Source: Sedimentitalea xiamensis
GTDB taxonomy: Bacteria > Pseudomonadota > Alphaproteobacteria > Rhodobacterales > Rhodobacteraceae
Assembly (NCBI RefSeq): GCF_030164465.1
Contig: NZ_JASNJE010000028.1
Location: forward strand, 1-60,439
Reading direction: 5' to 3'
DNA length: 60,439 nucleotides
The notes beneath the pieces were generated by a model. The model had not been told where the DNA came from and ran no database searches. It saw only the letters and a list, made by a program, of their open reading frames with translations. The position numbers were made by a program, and so were the translations under genes. How positions within the stretch are numbered: the stretch's first letter is position 1; each line of letters starts with the position of its first letter. This document shows positions 7,515 to 17,320 of this stretch, one piece after another.

Positions 7515-7696
7515 TCGGCGCTCCCGTCCTGCCTGTTCGAATTGTCGCTGGTCTCTTCCTGATCCTGAGCGCGCAATTTCTCCAGCAGTTCGAGCAGCCG
7601 GCCGGGAACTGGCTCATCCGCGGTTTCCTGGTAGATACGTCGGAGGTTTCTTGCCACCTGTTCATCCAAAGCCGCGGTTCTACGATTCTCAGCCAT
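7511..7696 (-). CDS. nepR: anti-sigma factor NepR
   Basis: A 61-residue protein with the NepR core ARNLRRIYQETADEPVPGRLLELLEKL. Two amphipathic helices flank the EPVP turn that binds either EcfG or the sigma-like domain of PhyR. It keeps EcfG inactive in unstressed cells. The ATG chosen gives the usual family length; an upstream in-frame ATG pair would add about 15 residues and has a comparable GGGCGAGA site. The stop overlaps the ecfG start by 4 bp, so synthesis of sigma and anti-sigma is coupled. Confidence 0.92.
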   Translation of the reverse strand: MAENRRTAALDEQVARNLRRIYQETADEPVPGRLLELLEKLRAQDQEETSDNSNRQDGSAE

Positions 7697-7764
7697 TGTG
7701 CTCGTCTTGACGCTGTGATTTGTTTTCCGTGCAGGCATCATATTCTCGCCCACCCATGAAACCA

Positions 7765-7790
7765 AACGCCTTTTGGGAGCGTTTGGTTCC
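7765..7790 (-). promoter_or_regulatory. EcfG promoter of the nepR-ecfG-kinase operon
   Basis: GGAAC, 17 bp, CGTT on the minus strand. It makes EcfG activate its own operon, the usual feedback in this pathway. No matching box on the plus strand was found for phyR. Confidence 0.88.
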
Positions 7791-7820
7791 ATGAACGCCA
7801 ATTCTCGTAGAGAGGACGCC

Positions 7821-8633
7821 ATGAGTGAAACGACCGGCCGGGATCTCGCGGCAGTCATAGGCAACGAGTTGCCTTACCTGCGCCGTTACGCGCGGGCCCT
7901 GACTGGCCGGCAGGACACCGGCGACCGCTACGCTGCCGCCACGCTCGAAGCGATCCTGGCGGACCGGGACATCATGCGCGCGGGTCTTTCCCCCAAGGTC
8001 GCGCTGTTTCGGACTTTCAACATCATATGGGCAACTTCCGGCTCGCCTGTGGAACGCCCGGAAGAAGGAACGCTCGAAGCGCGGACCCAGACACGACTGG
8101 ACGGCCTTACAAGAAACACCCGAGAGGCGCTGCTGCTCAACACCATAGAAGGCTTCAGCAACGAGGAGATCGGCCAGATCATGGATCTTTCCGCGCTTGA
8201 GGCTGCCGAAATGGTGGAAATCGCGCGCCGGGAAATGTCCAGCGGACTGCGTGGCGATGTGCTCATCATCGAGGACGAGGCGATTATCGCGATGGATATC
8301 TCCATGATCGTCGAACGGATGGGACACAACGTCACCGGCGTAGCCCGCACCCGAGATGGCGCCGAAAGCCTGGCAGCGAAACATCTTCCCGATCTTGTCC
8401 TGGCCGACATTCAATTGGCGGACAAGTCTTCGGGAATTGATGCCGTGAACACCATTCTGCGCGATCACGGCGACAGGCCGGTGATCTTCATCACCGCTTT
8501 CCCGGAACGGCTGCTGACTGGCGAACGCCCGGAACCTGCTTTCCTGATCGCCAAGCCCTATACCGAAGACCAGGTGCGTTCGGCCATAAGTCAGGCGATG
8601 TTCTTTGCAAGCACGGAAGGCTTGGGAAACTGA
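7821..8633 (+). CDS. phyR: general stress response regulator PhyR
   Basis: A 270-residue response regulator with the unusual PhyR layout. An EcfG-like sigma mimic fills about residues 10-140 (LLNTIEGFSNEEIGQIMDLS in its region 4), and the receiver domain is C-terminal. Receiver residues are present: acidic pair Glu151/Asp152, phospho-acceptor Asp196 in LVLADIQLAD, a Thr in FITAF, and Lys in AKPY. Phosphorylation opens the protein so that the mimic binds NepR and frees EcfG. The start has GAGAGGA upstream; in-frame codons before it lie in the shared intergenic region. It is divergent from nepR, the classic arrangement. Confidence 0.95.
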   Translation: MSETTGRDLAAVIGNELPYLRRYARALTGRQDTGDRYAAATLEAILADRDIMRAGLSPKVALFRTFNIIWATSGSPVERPEEGTLEARTQTRLDGLTRNTREALLLNTIEGFSNEEIGQIMDLSALEAAEMVEIARREMSSGLRGDVLIIEDEAIIAMDISMIVERMGHNVTGVARTRDGAESLAAKHLPDLVLADIQLADKSSGIDAVNTILRDHGDRPVIFITAFPERLLTGERPEPAFLIAKPYTEDQVRSAISQAMFFASTEGLGN

Positions 8634-8776
8634 CGCCGAAAGGGTGTTCCCGGTTCAACTCGCATTGACCCCGGTATTGACGATGTGACGGCTCTCCGGC
8701 CGCATCATTGCGCCGCGGCGGTCGGCCGGCAGCGGGATTGTCCGCAAATCGGACCGCCCGCACCGTCGGGACCGCT

Positions 8777-11700
8777 TCAGCCCTTGCGGGTCAACTTGCG
8801 GATCACCACGAAGAACAGCGGCACGAACAGCACCCCCAGCACCGTGGCGGAAATCGTGCCGCCCAGGACCCCGGACCCGATGGCGGTGCGCCCGCCCGAA
8901 CCCGCGCCGCTCGACAGGACCAGAGGCAGGACACCCAGTGAAAACGCCATGGATGTCATCAAGATCGGCCGGAACCGCTGCCGGGCGGCGTCCTTGACCG
9001 CCGCATAGAGTTCCTCGCCGGCTTCGACCCTGTCTCGGGCGAATTCGACAATCAGGATCGCGTTCTTGCCGGTCAGTCCGATCACCGTCAGCAGCGCGAC
9101 CTGAAAGAACACACCGTTCTCGAACCCGCCGATCCAGGCCCCGACCAGCGCGCCGAACACCCCAATCGGCATGGCGAGCATGACCGCGAAGGGAATCGCC
9201 CAGCTTTCGTAAAGCGCCGCAAGGCACAGGAACACCGCCATCAGCGACAGGGCATAGAGCATCGGCGCCTGATTGCCCGATTCCCGTTCCTCAAGCGACA
9301 GGCCGGTCCAGCTCAGGCTGAACCCTGCCGGAAGCTGGTCGGCCAGCCGCTCCATCTCGGCCATCGCCTCGCCGGTCGTGGCGGACGGGGCCGGGGTGCC
9401 CTGAATCTGCATCGCCGGAACGCCGTTGTATCGGCTGAGCCCCTGCGGGCCGAGCTGCCACTGCGCTTTCGTGAAGTTCGAGAACGGCACCAGCCCACCG
9501 CTGTTGTTGCGCATCCGCCACTGTTCCAGGTCTTCGGGCGAGGACCGGTATTCGGCATCGCCCTGGACATAGACCCGCTTGATCTGACCCTGGTTGAGAA
9601 AGTCGTTCACATAGCGCCCGGCCCAGGCGACGGACAGAAGATTGCCGACATCGGTCGCGCTCAGGCCCATGGAACCGGCAGCGCGCCAATCGATGTCCAG
9701 ATTGAACTGCGCCGCATCTTCCAGCCCGTTGGGCCGCGCGGACCCGATTATCGGGCTTTGCGCGGCCATGCCCAGAAGCTGGTTCCGGGCAGCCAGCAGT
9801 TCTTCGTGGGTCTGCGCATTGCGGGCCTGAAGGAAAAAGTCAAAGCCGCTGACATTGCCCAGTTCGATGACCGGAGGAGGCACGATCGGAAACACCATCG
9901 CATCCTGGATCTGGCTGAACCGGCCAAAGGCCCGTCCGGCAATCGCCTGCACGCTTTGATCCGCACGGGTCCGTTCCTTCCAGTCCTTCAACTGGACAAA
10001 GGCGATCCCCATGTTCTGACCCTGACCGGCAAAGCTGAATCCGACGACGCCGAACATGGACTCGACGTTTTCCTGTTCGGTTTCGAGAAAATAGTCCTCC
10101 ACCTGCCGCACGACGTCCAACGTGCGTTCGGCGGTAGCTCCGGTCGGACCCTGGATCAGGGTGAACAGAATGCCCTGGTCCTCGTCCGGAAGAAACCCGG
10201 TGGGCGTGCGCATGAACAGGCCCGCCATCATGCCACCGATCAGAAGGTAGATCAGGCCCATGCGCAAAGGCCGCCGGATGATCCAGCCGACCGATCCCGC
10301 GTAACCGCCCAGAAGCCGGTCAAACCCGGCATTGAACCACCCGAAGAGGCCGCGCGTCTTGTGGTCGACATCGGATCGCCGAAGCATCGTCGCGCAAAGA
10401 GCCGGCGTGAGCGTCAGGGCCACCACCACCGACAGGCCCATCGCCGACACGATGGTCACGGCGAATTGCCGGTATATCACGCCGGTCGAACCGCCGAAGA
10501 ACGCCATCGGCACGAACACCGCCGACAGCACCAGCGCGATCCCGATCAGGGCGCCGGTGATCTGGTCCATGGATTTCCGGGTGGCTTCGACCGGGTCGAG
10601 GCCCTCTTCCTCCATGATGCGTTCGACGTTTTCCACAACGACGATCGCATCGTCCACCAGCAATCCGATCGCCAGCACCATCGCGAGCATCGTCAGGGTG
10701 TTGATCGAATACCCGAGCGCCGCGAGAATTCCGAAGGTTCCCATCAGGACCACGGGGACGGCCAGGGTCGGGATCAGTGTCGCCCGCAGGTTCTGCAGGA
10801 ACAGGAACATCACCAGGAACACCAGACCGATTGCCTCGAACAGGGTCTTGATCACCTCTTCGATCGAGATTTCGACGAAGGGCGTGGTGTCATAGGGAAT
10901 GACGTATTCCACGCCTTCGGGAAAGAAGGCGGCAAATTCCTCGATCCGCGCCTTGACCCGTTCCGCCGTGTCCAGGGCGTTGGCGCCGGGGGCCAGCTGG
11001 ATCGCCATCCCGGCCGAAGGCTGGCGATCGAACCTGGCGATGGAATCATAGCTTTCGGCGCCGATCTCGACCCGCGCCACATCCTTGAGCAGAACCAGCC
11101 CGCCGTCCGTCTCGGCGCGCAGCACGATGTGTTCGAAATCTTCGGGCGTGGTCAGCAGCGACTGGGCGGTGATCGTTGCGTTCAACTGCTGGCCCTCGGG
11201 TGCCGGCAGCGCACCGAAGGACCCTGCCGAAACCTGAGCGTTTTCGGCGCTGACCGCGGCGACCACGTCCGAGGGAGTCAACTGGAAGGCCGCGAGTTTG
11301 GACGGGTTGAGCCAGATGCGCATCGCATATTGCGCACCGAAGACCTGCACGCCCCCGACACCTTCGATGCGGCTGAGTTCGTCGACGATGTTGGACACCA
11401 GGTAGTCGGAGAGATCGACCTGATCCATCGCGCCGTCGGTCGATATCAACGCGACGACCATCAGGAAACCGGAAGCCGACTTGGCGACGCTGACACCCTG
11501 TCTCTGGACCGTTTCCGGCAGCAGGGGCGTCGCTCCGCTCAGCTTGTTCTGCACCTGGACCTGCGCGATGTCCGGGTCGGTTCCGGTTTCAAATGTCAAG
11601 GTGATCTGCGAGGTTCCGGCGGCGGTCGACGACGAGGTGATATACCGCAGCCCGTCCAGTCCGGTCATCTGTTGCTCGATGATCTGGGTGACGGTGTTCG

Positions 11701-11872
11701 CGATGGTCTGCGCCGATGCGCCCGGATAGACGGCCGATACCGTGATCGTCGGTGGCGCGATCTCGGGATACTGGGCCACCGGCAGAGACCGAATGGACAG
11801 GAGCCCCAGCCCGATCAGCATGATCGAGATCACCCAGGCAAAGACGGGCCGGTCGATGAAAAAGCGTGCCAT
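8777..11872 (-). CDS. RND multidrug efflux pump, inner-membrane HAE1 subunit
   Basis: A 1031-residue AcrB/MexB-type transporter, full length for the family. It starts [17 protein letters not shown], the standard HAE1 opening. Proton-relay aspartates are present in the fourth helix ([17 protein letters not shown]), and the periplasmic porter repeats and a second helix bundle follow. It exports hydrophobic compounds from the inner membrane and periplasm by proton antiport. The adaptor gene ends 7 bp upstream, so the two form one operon. No TolC-like outer-membrane factor gene is present here, so a distant one must be shared. Confidence 0.95.
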   Translation of the reverse strand: MARFFIDRPVFAWVISIMLIGLGLLSIRSLPVAQYPEIAPPTITVSAVYPGASAQTIANTVTQIIEQQMTGLDGLRYITSSSTAAGTSQITLTFETGTDPDIAQVQVQNKLSGATPLLPETVQRQGVSVAKSASGFLMVVALISTDGAMDQVDLSDYLVSNIVDELSRIEGVGGVQVFGAQYAMRIWLNPSKLAAFQLTPSDVVAAVSAENAQVSAGSFGALPAPEGQQLNATITAQSLLTTPEDFEHIVLRAETDGGLVLLKDVARVEIGAESYDSIARFDRQPSAGMAIQLAPGANALDTAERVKARIEEFAAFFPEGVEYVIPYDTTPFVEISIEEVIKTLFEAIGLVFLVMFLFLQNLRATLIPTLAVPVVLMGTFGILAALGYSINTLTMLAMVLAIGLLVDDAIVVVENVERIMEEEGLDPVEATRKSMDQITGALIGIALVLSAVFVPMAFFGGSTGVIYRQFAVTIVSAMGLSVVVALTLTPALCATMLRRSDVDHKTRGLFGWFNAGFDRLLGGYAGSVGWIIRRPLRMGLIYLLIGGMMAGLFMRTPTGFLPDEDQGILFTLIQGPTGATAERTLDVVRQVEDYFLETEQENVESMFGVVGFSFAGQGQNMGIAFVQLKDWKERTRADQSVQAIAGRAFGRFSQIQDAMVFPIVPPPVIELGNVSGFDFFLQARNAQTHEELLAARNQLLGMAAQSPIIGSARPNGLEDAAQFNLDIDWRAAGSMGLSATDVGNLLSVAWAGRYVNDFLNQGQIKRVYVQGDAEYRSSPEDLEQWRMRNNSGGLVPFSNFTKAQWQLGPQGLSRYNGVPAMQIQGTPAPSATTGEAMAEMERLADQLPAGFSLSWTGLSLEERESGNQAPMLYALSLMAVFLCLAALYESWAIPFAVMLAMPIGVFGALVGAWIGGFENGVFFQVALLTVIGLTGKNAILIVEFARDRVEAGEELYAAVKDAARQRFRPILMTSMAFSLGVLPLVLSSGAGSGGRTAIGSGVLGGTISATVLGVLFVPLFFVVIRKLTRKG

Positions 11873-11879
11873 GCGCCAG

Positions 11880-13067
11880 TCAGTCCTGTGCTGCCGGCGC
11901 GGGCGCCGTACCCTGGTCGGCGGAGGCGCTGGCCTGCGGTTCCGAGGCTCGTTCGCTGGGCGCGACGGTCGCGCCTTCCGCGATCTTCTGCAACCCCGCG
12001 ACGATCAGGCGGTCCCCATCCCTGACTCCATCGGAAACGATCCACGCATTGTCGCGGTCTCCCAGAACCGTCAGGATTCGTTTTTCGACCACGTCGTTCT
12101 CACCGACAAAAAGCGCGACGGCCTGACCCCGGCGGTCGCGGCTGACGCCTTCCTGCGGGACCAAGAAAACATCCTTGGCGATCCCGGTGGGCATGTCGAC
12201 CTGGGCATACATGCCCGGCAACAGGATCAGGTCGGGGTTCGGAAACTGCATCCGCAACACGGCGACGCCGGTCTTTTCGTCCACATGCGGTTCGGCAGCG
12301 GTCAGCTTGCCCGTGAAGTCATACCCCAGCCCGTCGGCGAGGGTCATTGTCACCGTCGGGTCGGAGCTGCCCAGTTCGGCGGATATCTGACCCCGGCGCC
12401 AGCGGATGATCTGCGCCGCCGACGCGGTCACGTCCAGGTAGACGGGGTCGAGCTGGCGGATCACGGTCAATGGTTCCGCCTGTCCGGCCGTGACCAAAGC
12501 GCCGCGCGTCGCCTGGGACAGGCCGACCTCACCGGAAATCGGGGCGCGAATGGTGGTCCGTTCCAGGTCGATCTCCGCCGCCTGCAATTGCGCCTTTGCC
12601 ACCAGCAGCGCGGCGCGGGCCGAATCCCGAGCGGCGATCGCATCGTCAAGCGCCTGCTGGCTGGCGACACTGCGTGTCAGCAGTTCCTGAACCCGTTCCG
12701 TTTCCTTTTCCGTCGCGCTCACGCTCGCCTGCGCCTGGGCCACTGCGGCGTCGGCCTGGGCGACATGCGCCTCGTATACCGCCGGGTCGATCTGATACAT
12801 CGTGTCGCCCTGGGACACGCTCGCGCCTTCGTCAAACATCCGGTCGGTCAGGATGCCGGACACCTGCGGACGGACCTCGGCGACGCCGGATGCCACGATC
12901 CGGCCCGGCAATGTGGCGGTCAGCGTTACATCCTGCGCCTTCAGGGTCACGACCGTCACCGGGGTCGGTCCGGGCGCGCCCTGCGACATCAACGCGGTCG
13001 GAAGGCCAAGGCCCAGCACTGCGGCACAAAGCATCTTCAGCGGAAAGTCGCCAAAAGGCTTTCTCAT
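11880..13067 (-). CDS. RND efflux periplasmic adaptor (membrane fusion protein)
   Basis: A 395-residue AcrA/MexA-type adaptor. A signal-like hydrophobic segment ([14 protein letters not shown]) is followed by the beta-barrel/lipoyl half motif [25 protein letters not shown] helical hairpin comes next ([20 protein letters not shown]...), then the returning lipoyl half ([14 protein letters not shown]) and membrane-proximal strands. The C-terminus is Ala/Pro-rich. The signal peptide has no lipobox, unlike AcrA itself. The start was chosen for AGGAGTTCGACCC before the ATG. It links the inner-membrane pump with an outer-membrane channel. Confidence 0.93.
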   Translation of the reverse strand: MRKPFGDFPLKMLCAAVLGLGLPTALMSQGAPGPTPVTVVTLKAQDVTLTATLPGRIVASGVAEVRPQVSGILTDRMFDEGASVSQGDTMYQIDPAVYEAHVAQADAAVAQAQASVSATEKETERVQELLTRSVASQQALDDAIAARDSARAALLVAKAQLQAAEIDLERTTIRAPISGEVGLSQATRGALVTAGQAEPLTVIRQLDPVYLDVTASAAQIIRWRRGQISAELGSSDPTVTMTLADGLGYDFTGKLTAAEPHVDEKTGVAVLRMQFPNPDLILLPGMYAQVDMPTGIAKDVFLVPQEGVSRDRRGQAVALFVGENDVVEKRILTVLGDRDNAWIVSDGVRDGDRLIVAGLQKIAEGATVAPSERASEPQASASADQGTAPAPAAQD

Positions 13068-13387
13068 GGGTCGAACTCCTGATCTGGATCCAGCCTGCGC
13101 CAGACCACCCGGAATAGGGCGCTTACCGTTCTCTACTCTTCCCGGGGCGTGCCATGCAAGCCGCACCGCCGCTTTGTTCCCCCGGTGTCACCTGTGGATC
13201 GTCCACATCCGGCCCCCTGCGCCCGCGCGACGGTCGATCTATCGGCGCTCCGCCGGAACACACCAACCGGGATTAGCGGCCTTTCGCGGGCGATGGCAAA
13301 GGTTCGCAAGAGGATCCGTCGCCGGCTTCGCACACTACCCGAAATCCGTGTTCTTCTACGCCGTTACGCCGTTACGCCGCTTCTTAC
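13068..13387. other. intergenic stretch without a supported gene
   Basis: Contains the promoter region of the efflux operon and the decayed left part of the following transposase. I see no gene and no clear operator. Confidence 0.5.
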
Positions 13388-13993
13388 CGGAATCTGGAAG
13401 AAATTCCTGGCAAGCGCAGCGGGGATATCGATCATGCGACGCCGAACCGCTGGGTGGTGAAATATGCTCTACTGATTGCCGCCGAAGCGCAGAACCGGAA
13501 GGCGGCAGTTGGTCACTTCTGGCGCGTGGATGAGACCTGTATCAAGGTTGGAGGACAGTGGTGGTATCTGTCATGGGCAAACGCTTGAGTTCATGCTGTC
13601 AGATAACCGCAGCGAGGCTGTGGCGACCACGTTCTTCGCCAAAACGATCGGAACCAACCGCTGGCCGGACAAGGCCGTGATCGACAGGAGCGGCGCGAAC
13701 GGGGCCGGGCTAAACAACAACGACATCACGTTAATCCTGACCGGCCGGTTCTGGCTGATCGACGCGCTGCGGGTGAAATACCTCGACAACATCATCGAGC
13801 AAGACCATCGCTTCATCAAGAAGCCGACCCGGCCGACGATGGGCTTCAAGTCGTTCGCAAATGCCCAGGCACCCTGGCCGGGATCGAGACAGCCTACATG
13901 ATCCGCAAAGATCAGCTTCCCGCAGGTGGCCAGACGGCCTTTGAGCGGTTTGCTGCGCTCGCGGGAAATATCAGCCCAGCCAATGGCTTGTGA
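13388..13993 (+). pseudogene. IS6-family transposase remnant
   Basis: Conserved IS6/IS26-type blocks can be read in order across three frames: RNLEEI...DIDHATPNRWVVKY, FWRVDETCIKVGGQWWYL (first catalytic Asp), GQTLEFMLSDNRSEAVATTFF, DKAVIDRSGAN (second Asp), then NIIEQDHRFIK (Glu) and a tail ending at TGA. Part of the strand after WWYL is deleted, and a 1-bp loss lies near 13868 (AQAPW for the expected AQATL). The N-terminus is gone and no terminal repeats are recognisable, so the element is dead. Confidence 0.85.
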
Positions 13994-14105
13994 CCAATCG
14001 TCACAAAAATTCGCGACGGAACCGTTTCATTTCCATCTCCTTGTGGTCGGTTGGTCCGCGGCACCCTACATTGGTAGATAGTAAATTTCGTGAATTTTCC
14101 AATAC

Positions 14106-14123
14106 ACGAAATATAAATTCCGT
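14106..14123. promoter_or_regulatory. AT-rich operator before the TetR gene
   Basis: The imperfect palindrome ACGAAATATAAATTCCGT lies just upstream of the tetR-type gene. The same ACGAAATATA core recurs twice before the next gene, so it is probably the binding site of this regulator (inference). Confidence 0.55.
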
Positions 14124-14135
14124 AAAGAAAGTAGA

Positions 14136-14750
14136 ATGGTGCAAAGACAATACACTATGAAAAAGAGGGCCGCCGCTCAGGAGGAGACCCGGGAGAGAAT
14201 CATCCAGGCGGCCGTCGCCCTGCACGATGAAAAGGGGATCGTTCCGACCACGCTCAACGACATCGCCGCCCGCGCCGGGGTCGGTGCCGCGACGGTCCTC
14301 AGGCATTTTCCGGACACCAATACGCTGGTGATGGCGTGCGGACAGCACGTGGCGGCCGAAATGGCGCCGCCGCGGCCGGAGGATGCGCCCGCGCTGTTTG
14401 CGGGCCTCGCGACCACGGATGAACGGTTGAGCAAGTTGGTGCGGGAACTTCACGCATTCTACGCCCGCGGGCGGACACGCATCGAGATTGCCGAACAGGA
14501 CCGCACGAGGGTCGAAGCTCTGGACCAGTTCCTGACGATGCTCGACGACAGCCGCAAGGCGCTCCTGCGCACGGCAATGGAACCCGACCGGCCGGACGAT
14601 GCACTGATTGCGGCACTCATGGCGCTGAGCGGTATCTGTGTGTGGAAGCTGCTTCGTGACGGCGGGCTGTCACCTGAGGAGTCGGCTGCGTTCCACATTG
14701 CGATCCTGCGCAGGGCATCCGAAGCCCTTGCCGATGCGGGGATCAGCTGA
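14136..14750 (+). CDS. TetR-family transcriptional regulator
   Basis: A 204-residue regulator. The N-terminal helix-turn-helix is clear (RERIIQAAVALHDEKGIVPTTLNDIAARAGVGAATVLRHFPD), followed by a variable all-helical ligand domain. The start has an A-rich AAAG site; an ATG seven codons later is possible. It lies in tandem with a SnoaL-like gene, and an ACGAAATATA motif is repeated in both promoters, so it probably represses itself and that gene. Inducer unknown. Confidence 0.88.
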   Translation: MVQRQYTMKKRAAAQEETRERIIQAAVALHDEKGIVPTTLNDIAARAGVGAATVLRHFPDTNTLVMACGQHVAAEMAPPRPEDAPALFAGLATTDERLSKLVRELHAFYARGRTRIEIAEQDRTRVEALDQFLTMLDDSRKALLRTAMEPDRPDDALIAALMALSGICVWKLLRDGGLSPEESAAFHIAILRRASEALADAGIS

Positions 14751-14790
14751 CGGCGGCGCCTCCCGTCGCCGCTGATCGACTTCCATATTG

Positions 14791-14832
14791 ACGAAATATA
14801 TATTTCATGGAATAATTATATCACGAAATATA
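14791..14832. promoter_or_regulatory. operator pair before the SnoaL-like gene
   Basis: ACGAAATATATATTTCAT (14791-14808) contains the perfect palindrome GAAATATATATTTC. A further half site ACGAAATATA starts at 14823. Both match the motif before the TetR gene. Confidence 0.6.
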
Positions 14833-14864
14833 AGACACACCGAGTCGCATGGAAGGAGACCGAG

Positions 14865-15284
14865 ATGACCGAACGATACGGAGATGCCGCCGAGCTTCGA
14901 TTGATCGACCTAGTGCGCGATAACCACGTAGGAGCCCTGAACACCGGCGATGCGGAGGCCTGGACGGCCCAATTCGCCGGTGACGGTGTGCAGATGCCGC
15001 CCAATGCCCCTGAAAATGTCGGCAAGGAGCGGATCAGGCAATGGTTCGTCGGCCTCCTGAGCGCCTTCAAGGTGCAGTTCGAACTCGATGTCGAAGAGGT
15101 TCGGATCGTCGGGGACTGGGCGTTCGAGCGGGGCGGCTACGCGATCAGTCTGAACCCGGTCGCGGGCGGGCCGGCAATGGTCGACAACGGCAAGTACATT
15201 ACCATTTACCGCCAGGGCGACGGAAATGGCTGGAAGATTGCCCGGGACATCTGGAACAGCAACAGTCCCATTCCGGCACAGTGA
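14865..15284 (+). CDS. SnoaL/NTF2-like (DUF4440-type) protein
   Basis: A 139-residue protein of the NTF2-like alpha+beta fold. An N-terminal helix (LIDLVRDNHVGALNTGDAEAWTAQF) leads to AGDGVQMPPNAP, and a strand-rich C-terminus follows (WAFERGGYAISL, GKYITIYRQ, WKIARDIWNSN). This is the layout of SgcJ/EcaC-type and DUF4440 proteins, which act as small isomerases, hydrolases or binding proteins. GGAAGGAGA precedes the ATG. The shared operator suggests control by the TetR protein upstream. Substrate not deducible. Confidence 0.75.
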   Translation: MTERYGDAAELRLIDLVRDNHVGALNTGDAEAWTAQFAGDGVQMPPNAPENVGKERIRQWFVGLLSAFKVQFELDVEEVRIVGDWAFERGGYAISLNPVAGGPAMVDNGKYITIYRQGDGNGWKIARDIWNSNSPIPAQ

Positions 15285-15398
15285 AGCCTTCCACGGCCTG
15301 CGAACCATAGCACCGCCGGAGGCAATGGTGGGCGATCGGTTCGCGACCGCGTATCGGTCAACCGCCCACGACGAGTTCGCCGACCATTAATCGAACGG

Positions 15399-15557
15399 AC
15401 CCTGATCGAAGCCCGGATCGGGCGCTACAAGACCGTCATCGGAGCTGGGCCGCAATCAAGAGATCCCGGCCGCCAAATCATCGAAAACGAGATCGCCACC
15501 AAATCCCTCAACCGCACGACCGCCTTCGGCCCTGCGGTCTTTGAACGCGTCGCGTAG
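15399..15557 (+). pseudogene. IS5-family transposase C-terminal fragment
   Basis: A 52-codon open stretch up to TAG reads TLIEARIGRYKTVIGAGPQS and ends in LNRTTAFGPAVFERVA. This corresponds to the last part of IS5-group transposases, including the catalytic Glu region (LVET..YKTIIG in relatives). Everything upstream is missing. The bases after the stop (CGCGGTTCGCGAATGGCCCA) recur at 23.2 kb and, reversed, at 27.8 kb. Confidence 0.75.
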
Positions 15558-15653
15558 AATCCGCGGGAAAGGGGCTCTCGCGGTTCGCGAATGGCCCATG
15601 CGACTAGGTGGTTTCATCCCGGACCCGATCCACCGCGCGCCGAAACTGACCAC

Positions 15654-16346
15654 CTAGACTTGGTTCGCCTTGACTCTGCCAACCCATTCCTTCGCGCGAA
15701 AGCCCGCAAGAAGCGCTCCGGCGCGGACCGGTTCGACAATCGGATAGCTCAGTTTGTCGGCCAGTTCGCGGGCAGCAGGAGCGAGCGGGCCGCCGCCGAT
15801 CAGGAGAACCTCGGCACCATCCTGTTCAAGACACAGACGCGCGGCAGCCATCAATGCGCTCTCGAGAAGTTGCAGGTTCGCCATGGTTGAGCGCATGTCA
15901 CCGGCGGTAATCCTGATCGAGGCAAACTGATCCGTGTAGCCGTAGTGGCCGACAAGCCGGGTGATAGATGCCTTCAACTGTTCCGTTGTCGTGATGATCG
16001 AAAACTTCCGACCCCTCTTTGCGGCCGAGATCATCCCCGCCTCCGCGATACCAGTGACCGGAATCGACAGTTCCGCCTTGAGCGCGCTGACCCCCGGGTC
16101 GCCGAATCCCGACACCAGGATCGCGTCGGCGCCGTCCTTCTCCAGCACCCGGGCGCTTTCGACGACCTGCTCGGCGGCGGCGGCAAGTTCCGTTTCGTTG
16201 GAGACCACCTTGGGCCCGTGCTCCATCGTGTGACCGGAAACGGTGAACTCCGGCGGCAGGGCGCCTCGCGCGATTTTCGCCATAATCCCGGTCGTCTCGG
16301 CATTGGTATTGGGATTGAGCAACGCCAGCTTGATCCGCCTTGCCAT
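15654..16346 (-). CDS. Asp/Glu/hydantoin racemase-fold protein lacking both catalytic cysteines
   Basis: A 230-residue protein with the family opening LALLNPNTNAETT and the two-domain Asp/Glu racemase fold. Active relatives carry a Cys in ACFxDPG and another in GCAGM. Here the matching positions are Gly80 (VSGFGDPG) and Gly185 (LIGGGPL); the only Cys (residue 172) lies in a helix. Cofactor-independent two-cysteine racemisation is therefore unlikely, and binding or another lyase chemistry is possible. Its ATG overlaps the stop of the upstream ATPase gene (TGATG), so it is the last gene of the ABC transporter operon and probably acts on the imported compound. Confidence 0.85.
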   Translation of the reverse strand: MARRIKLALLNPNTNAETTGIMAKIARGALPPEFTVSGHTMEHGPKVVSNETELAAAAEQVVESARVLEKDGADAILVSGFGDPGVSALKAELSIPVTGIAEAGMISAAKRGRKFSIITTTEQLKASITRLVGHYGYTDQFASIRITAGDMRSTMANLQLLESALMAAARLCLEQDGAEVLLIGGGPLAPAARELADKLSYPIVEPVRAGALLAGFRAKEWVGRVKANQV

Positions 16347-17320
16347 CAGGCGACCTCGAGTGCGTGAAAACAGGCCACCCGCCGCCCGTTCGCACCGGTT
16401 TCAAGTTCCGGTTTTTCCTGGTGGCAGATTTCGGTGGCATAGCGGCATCGGGGCGCGAAAGCGCACCCGGGCGGCATGTCGGCAAGATTGGGCGGCATGC
16501 CGGGAATGGCGTCGATAGTTTCGCCCTTCTTTGCGCCATGCACCGTCGAAGACAGCAGGCCCTCGGTATAAGGATGATGCGGCGTTTTCAGAACGTCCCG
16601 CGCCTTGCCGTTCTCGACGATGCGCCCGGCGTACATGACGGCCACCTGGTCCGAAATTTCCGCCGCCACGCCGATGTCATGGGTGACGAAGATCACCCCC
16701 ATGCGCAGGTCTCGTTGAAGTTCCCGCAGGAGCAGAATGACCTGGATTTGCACGGTGGCATCCAGCGCGGTCGTCGGTTCATCCGCCAGCAGCAGTTTCG
16801 GCGAAGACGCCAGCGCGAGGGCGATCATCGCCCGCTGGCGCATGCCGCCCGACATCTCGTGCGGATAATTGTCGAGCCGGGTCTCGGGCGACGGGATACC
16901 GACCAGTTTCAGCAGTTCCAGCGCCCGCGCGCGGGCTTCGGCCCTTGACGCGCCCAGGTGATTGCGGATCGATTCCGATATCTGGAAACCCACCGTGTAG
17001 ACAGGGTCGAAGGCGGTTGCCGGCTCCTGGAAAATCATCGAGGTTTCGCCGCCACGATAGGCGCGCAGCTCCTTGTCCGACATCTCAAGAACATTCCTGC
17101 CGTCCACCTCGACAATGCCGGAAATGCTTGACTTGCGTTCCGGCAAGAGCCGAAGCAGCGCGCGCAGGGTCACGCTCTTTCCCGATCCGGATTCACCGAT
17201 CAGCCCCAGAACCTCGCCCTGACCAAGCTGAATTCCGACCTTGTTGACCGCTGTCACCGCCCCGTCTTCGGTTTTGAATTCGACGACGAGATCCCGGACG
17301 TTCAAAACTGGGGTATTCAT
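16346..17320 (-). CDS. oligopeptide/dipeptide ABC transporter ATPase (DppD/OppD type)
   Basis: A 324-residue ATP-binding protein. Walker A is GESGSGKS, the ABC signature is MSGGMRQRA, Walker B is [12 protein letters not shown], and a switch His lies in VTHDIG. The C-terminal oligopeptide-transporter extension includes the Cys-rich [21 protein letters not shown] segment, which in relatives binds an iron-sulfur cluster. It pairs with the second ATPase to drive import. The ATG has GGAG upstream and overlaps the stop of the preceding ATPase gene by 4 bp. Confidence 0.93.
   Translation of the reverse strand: MNTPVLNVRDLVVEFKTEDGAVTAVNKVGIQLGQGEVLGLIGESGSGKSVTLRALLRLLPERKSSISGIVEVDGRNVLEMSDKELRAYRGGETSMIFQEPATAFDPVYTVGFQISESIRNHLGASRAEARARALELLKLVGIPSPETRLDNYPHEMSGGMRQRAMIALALASSPKLLLADEPTTALDATVQIQVILLLRELQRDLRMGVIFVTHDIGVAAEISDQVAVMYAGRIVENGKARDVLKTPHHPYTEGLLSSTVHGAKKGETIDAIPGMPPNLADMPPGCAFAPRCRYATEICHQEKPELETGANGRRVACFHALEVA

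Noticed and set aside
7697..7820. EcfG promoter for phyR on the plus strand
   Set aside because: No GGAAC with a CGTT-like partner at 16-17 bp was found in that direction.
9758..12025. Very long plus-strand frame opposite the RND pump
   Set aside because: Antisense shadow in a GC-rich gene; composition is rich in His, Arg, Gln and Asp without any domain.
15285..15398. Small gene between the SnoaL-like gene and the IS5 fragment
   Set aside because: No frame with start, ribosome binding site and domain; part of decayed insertion sequence DNA.
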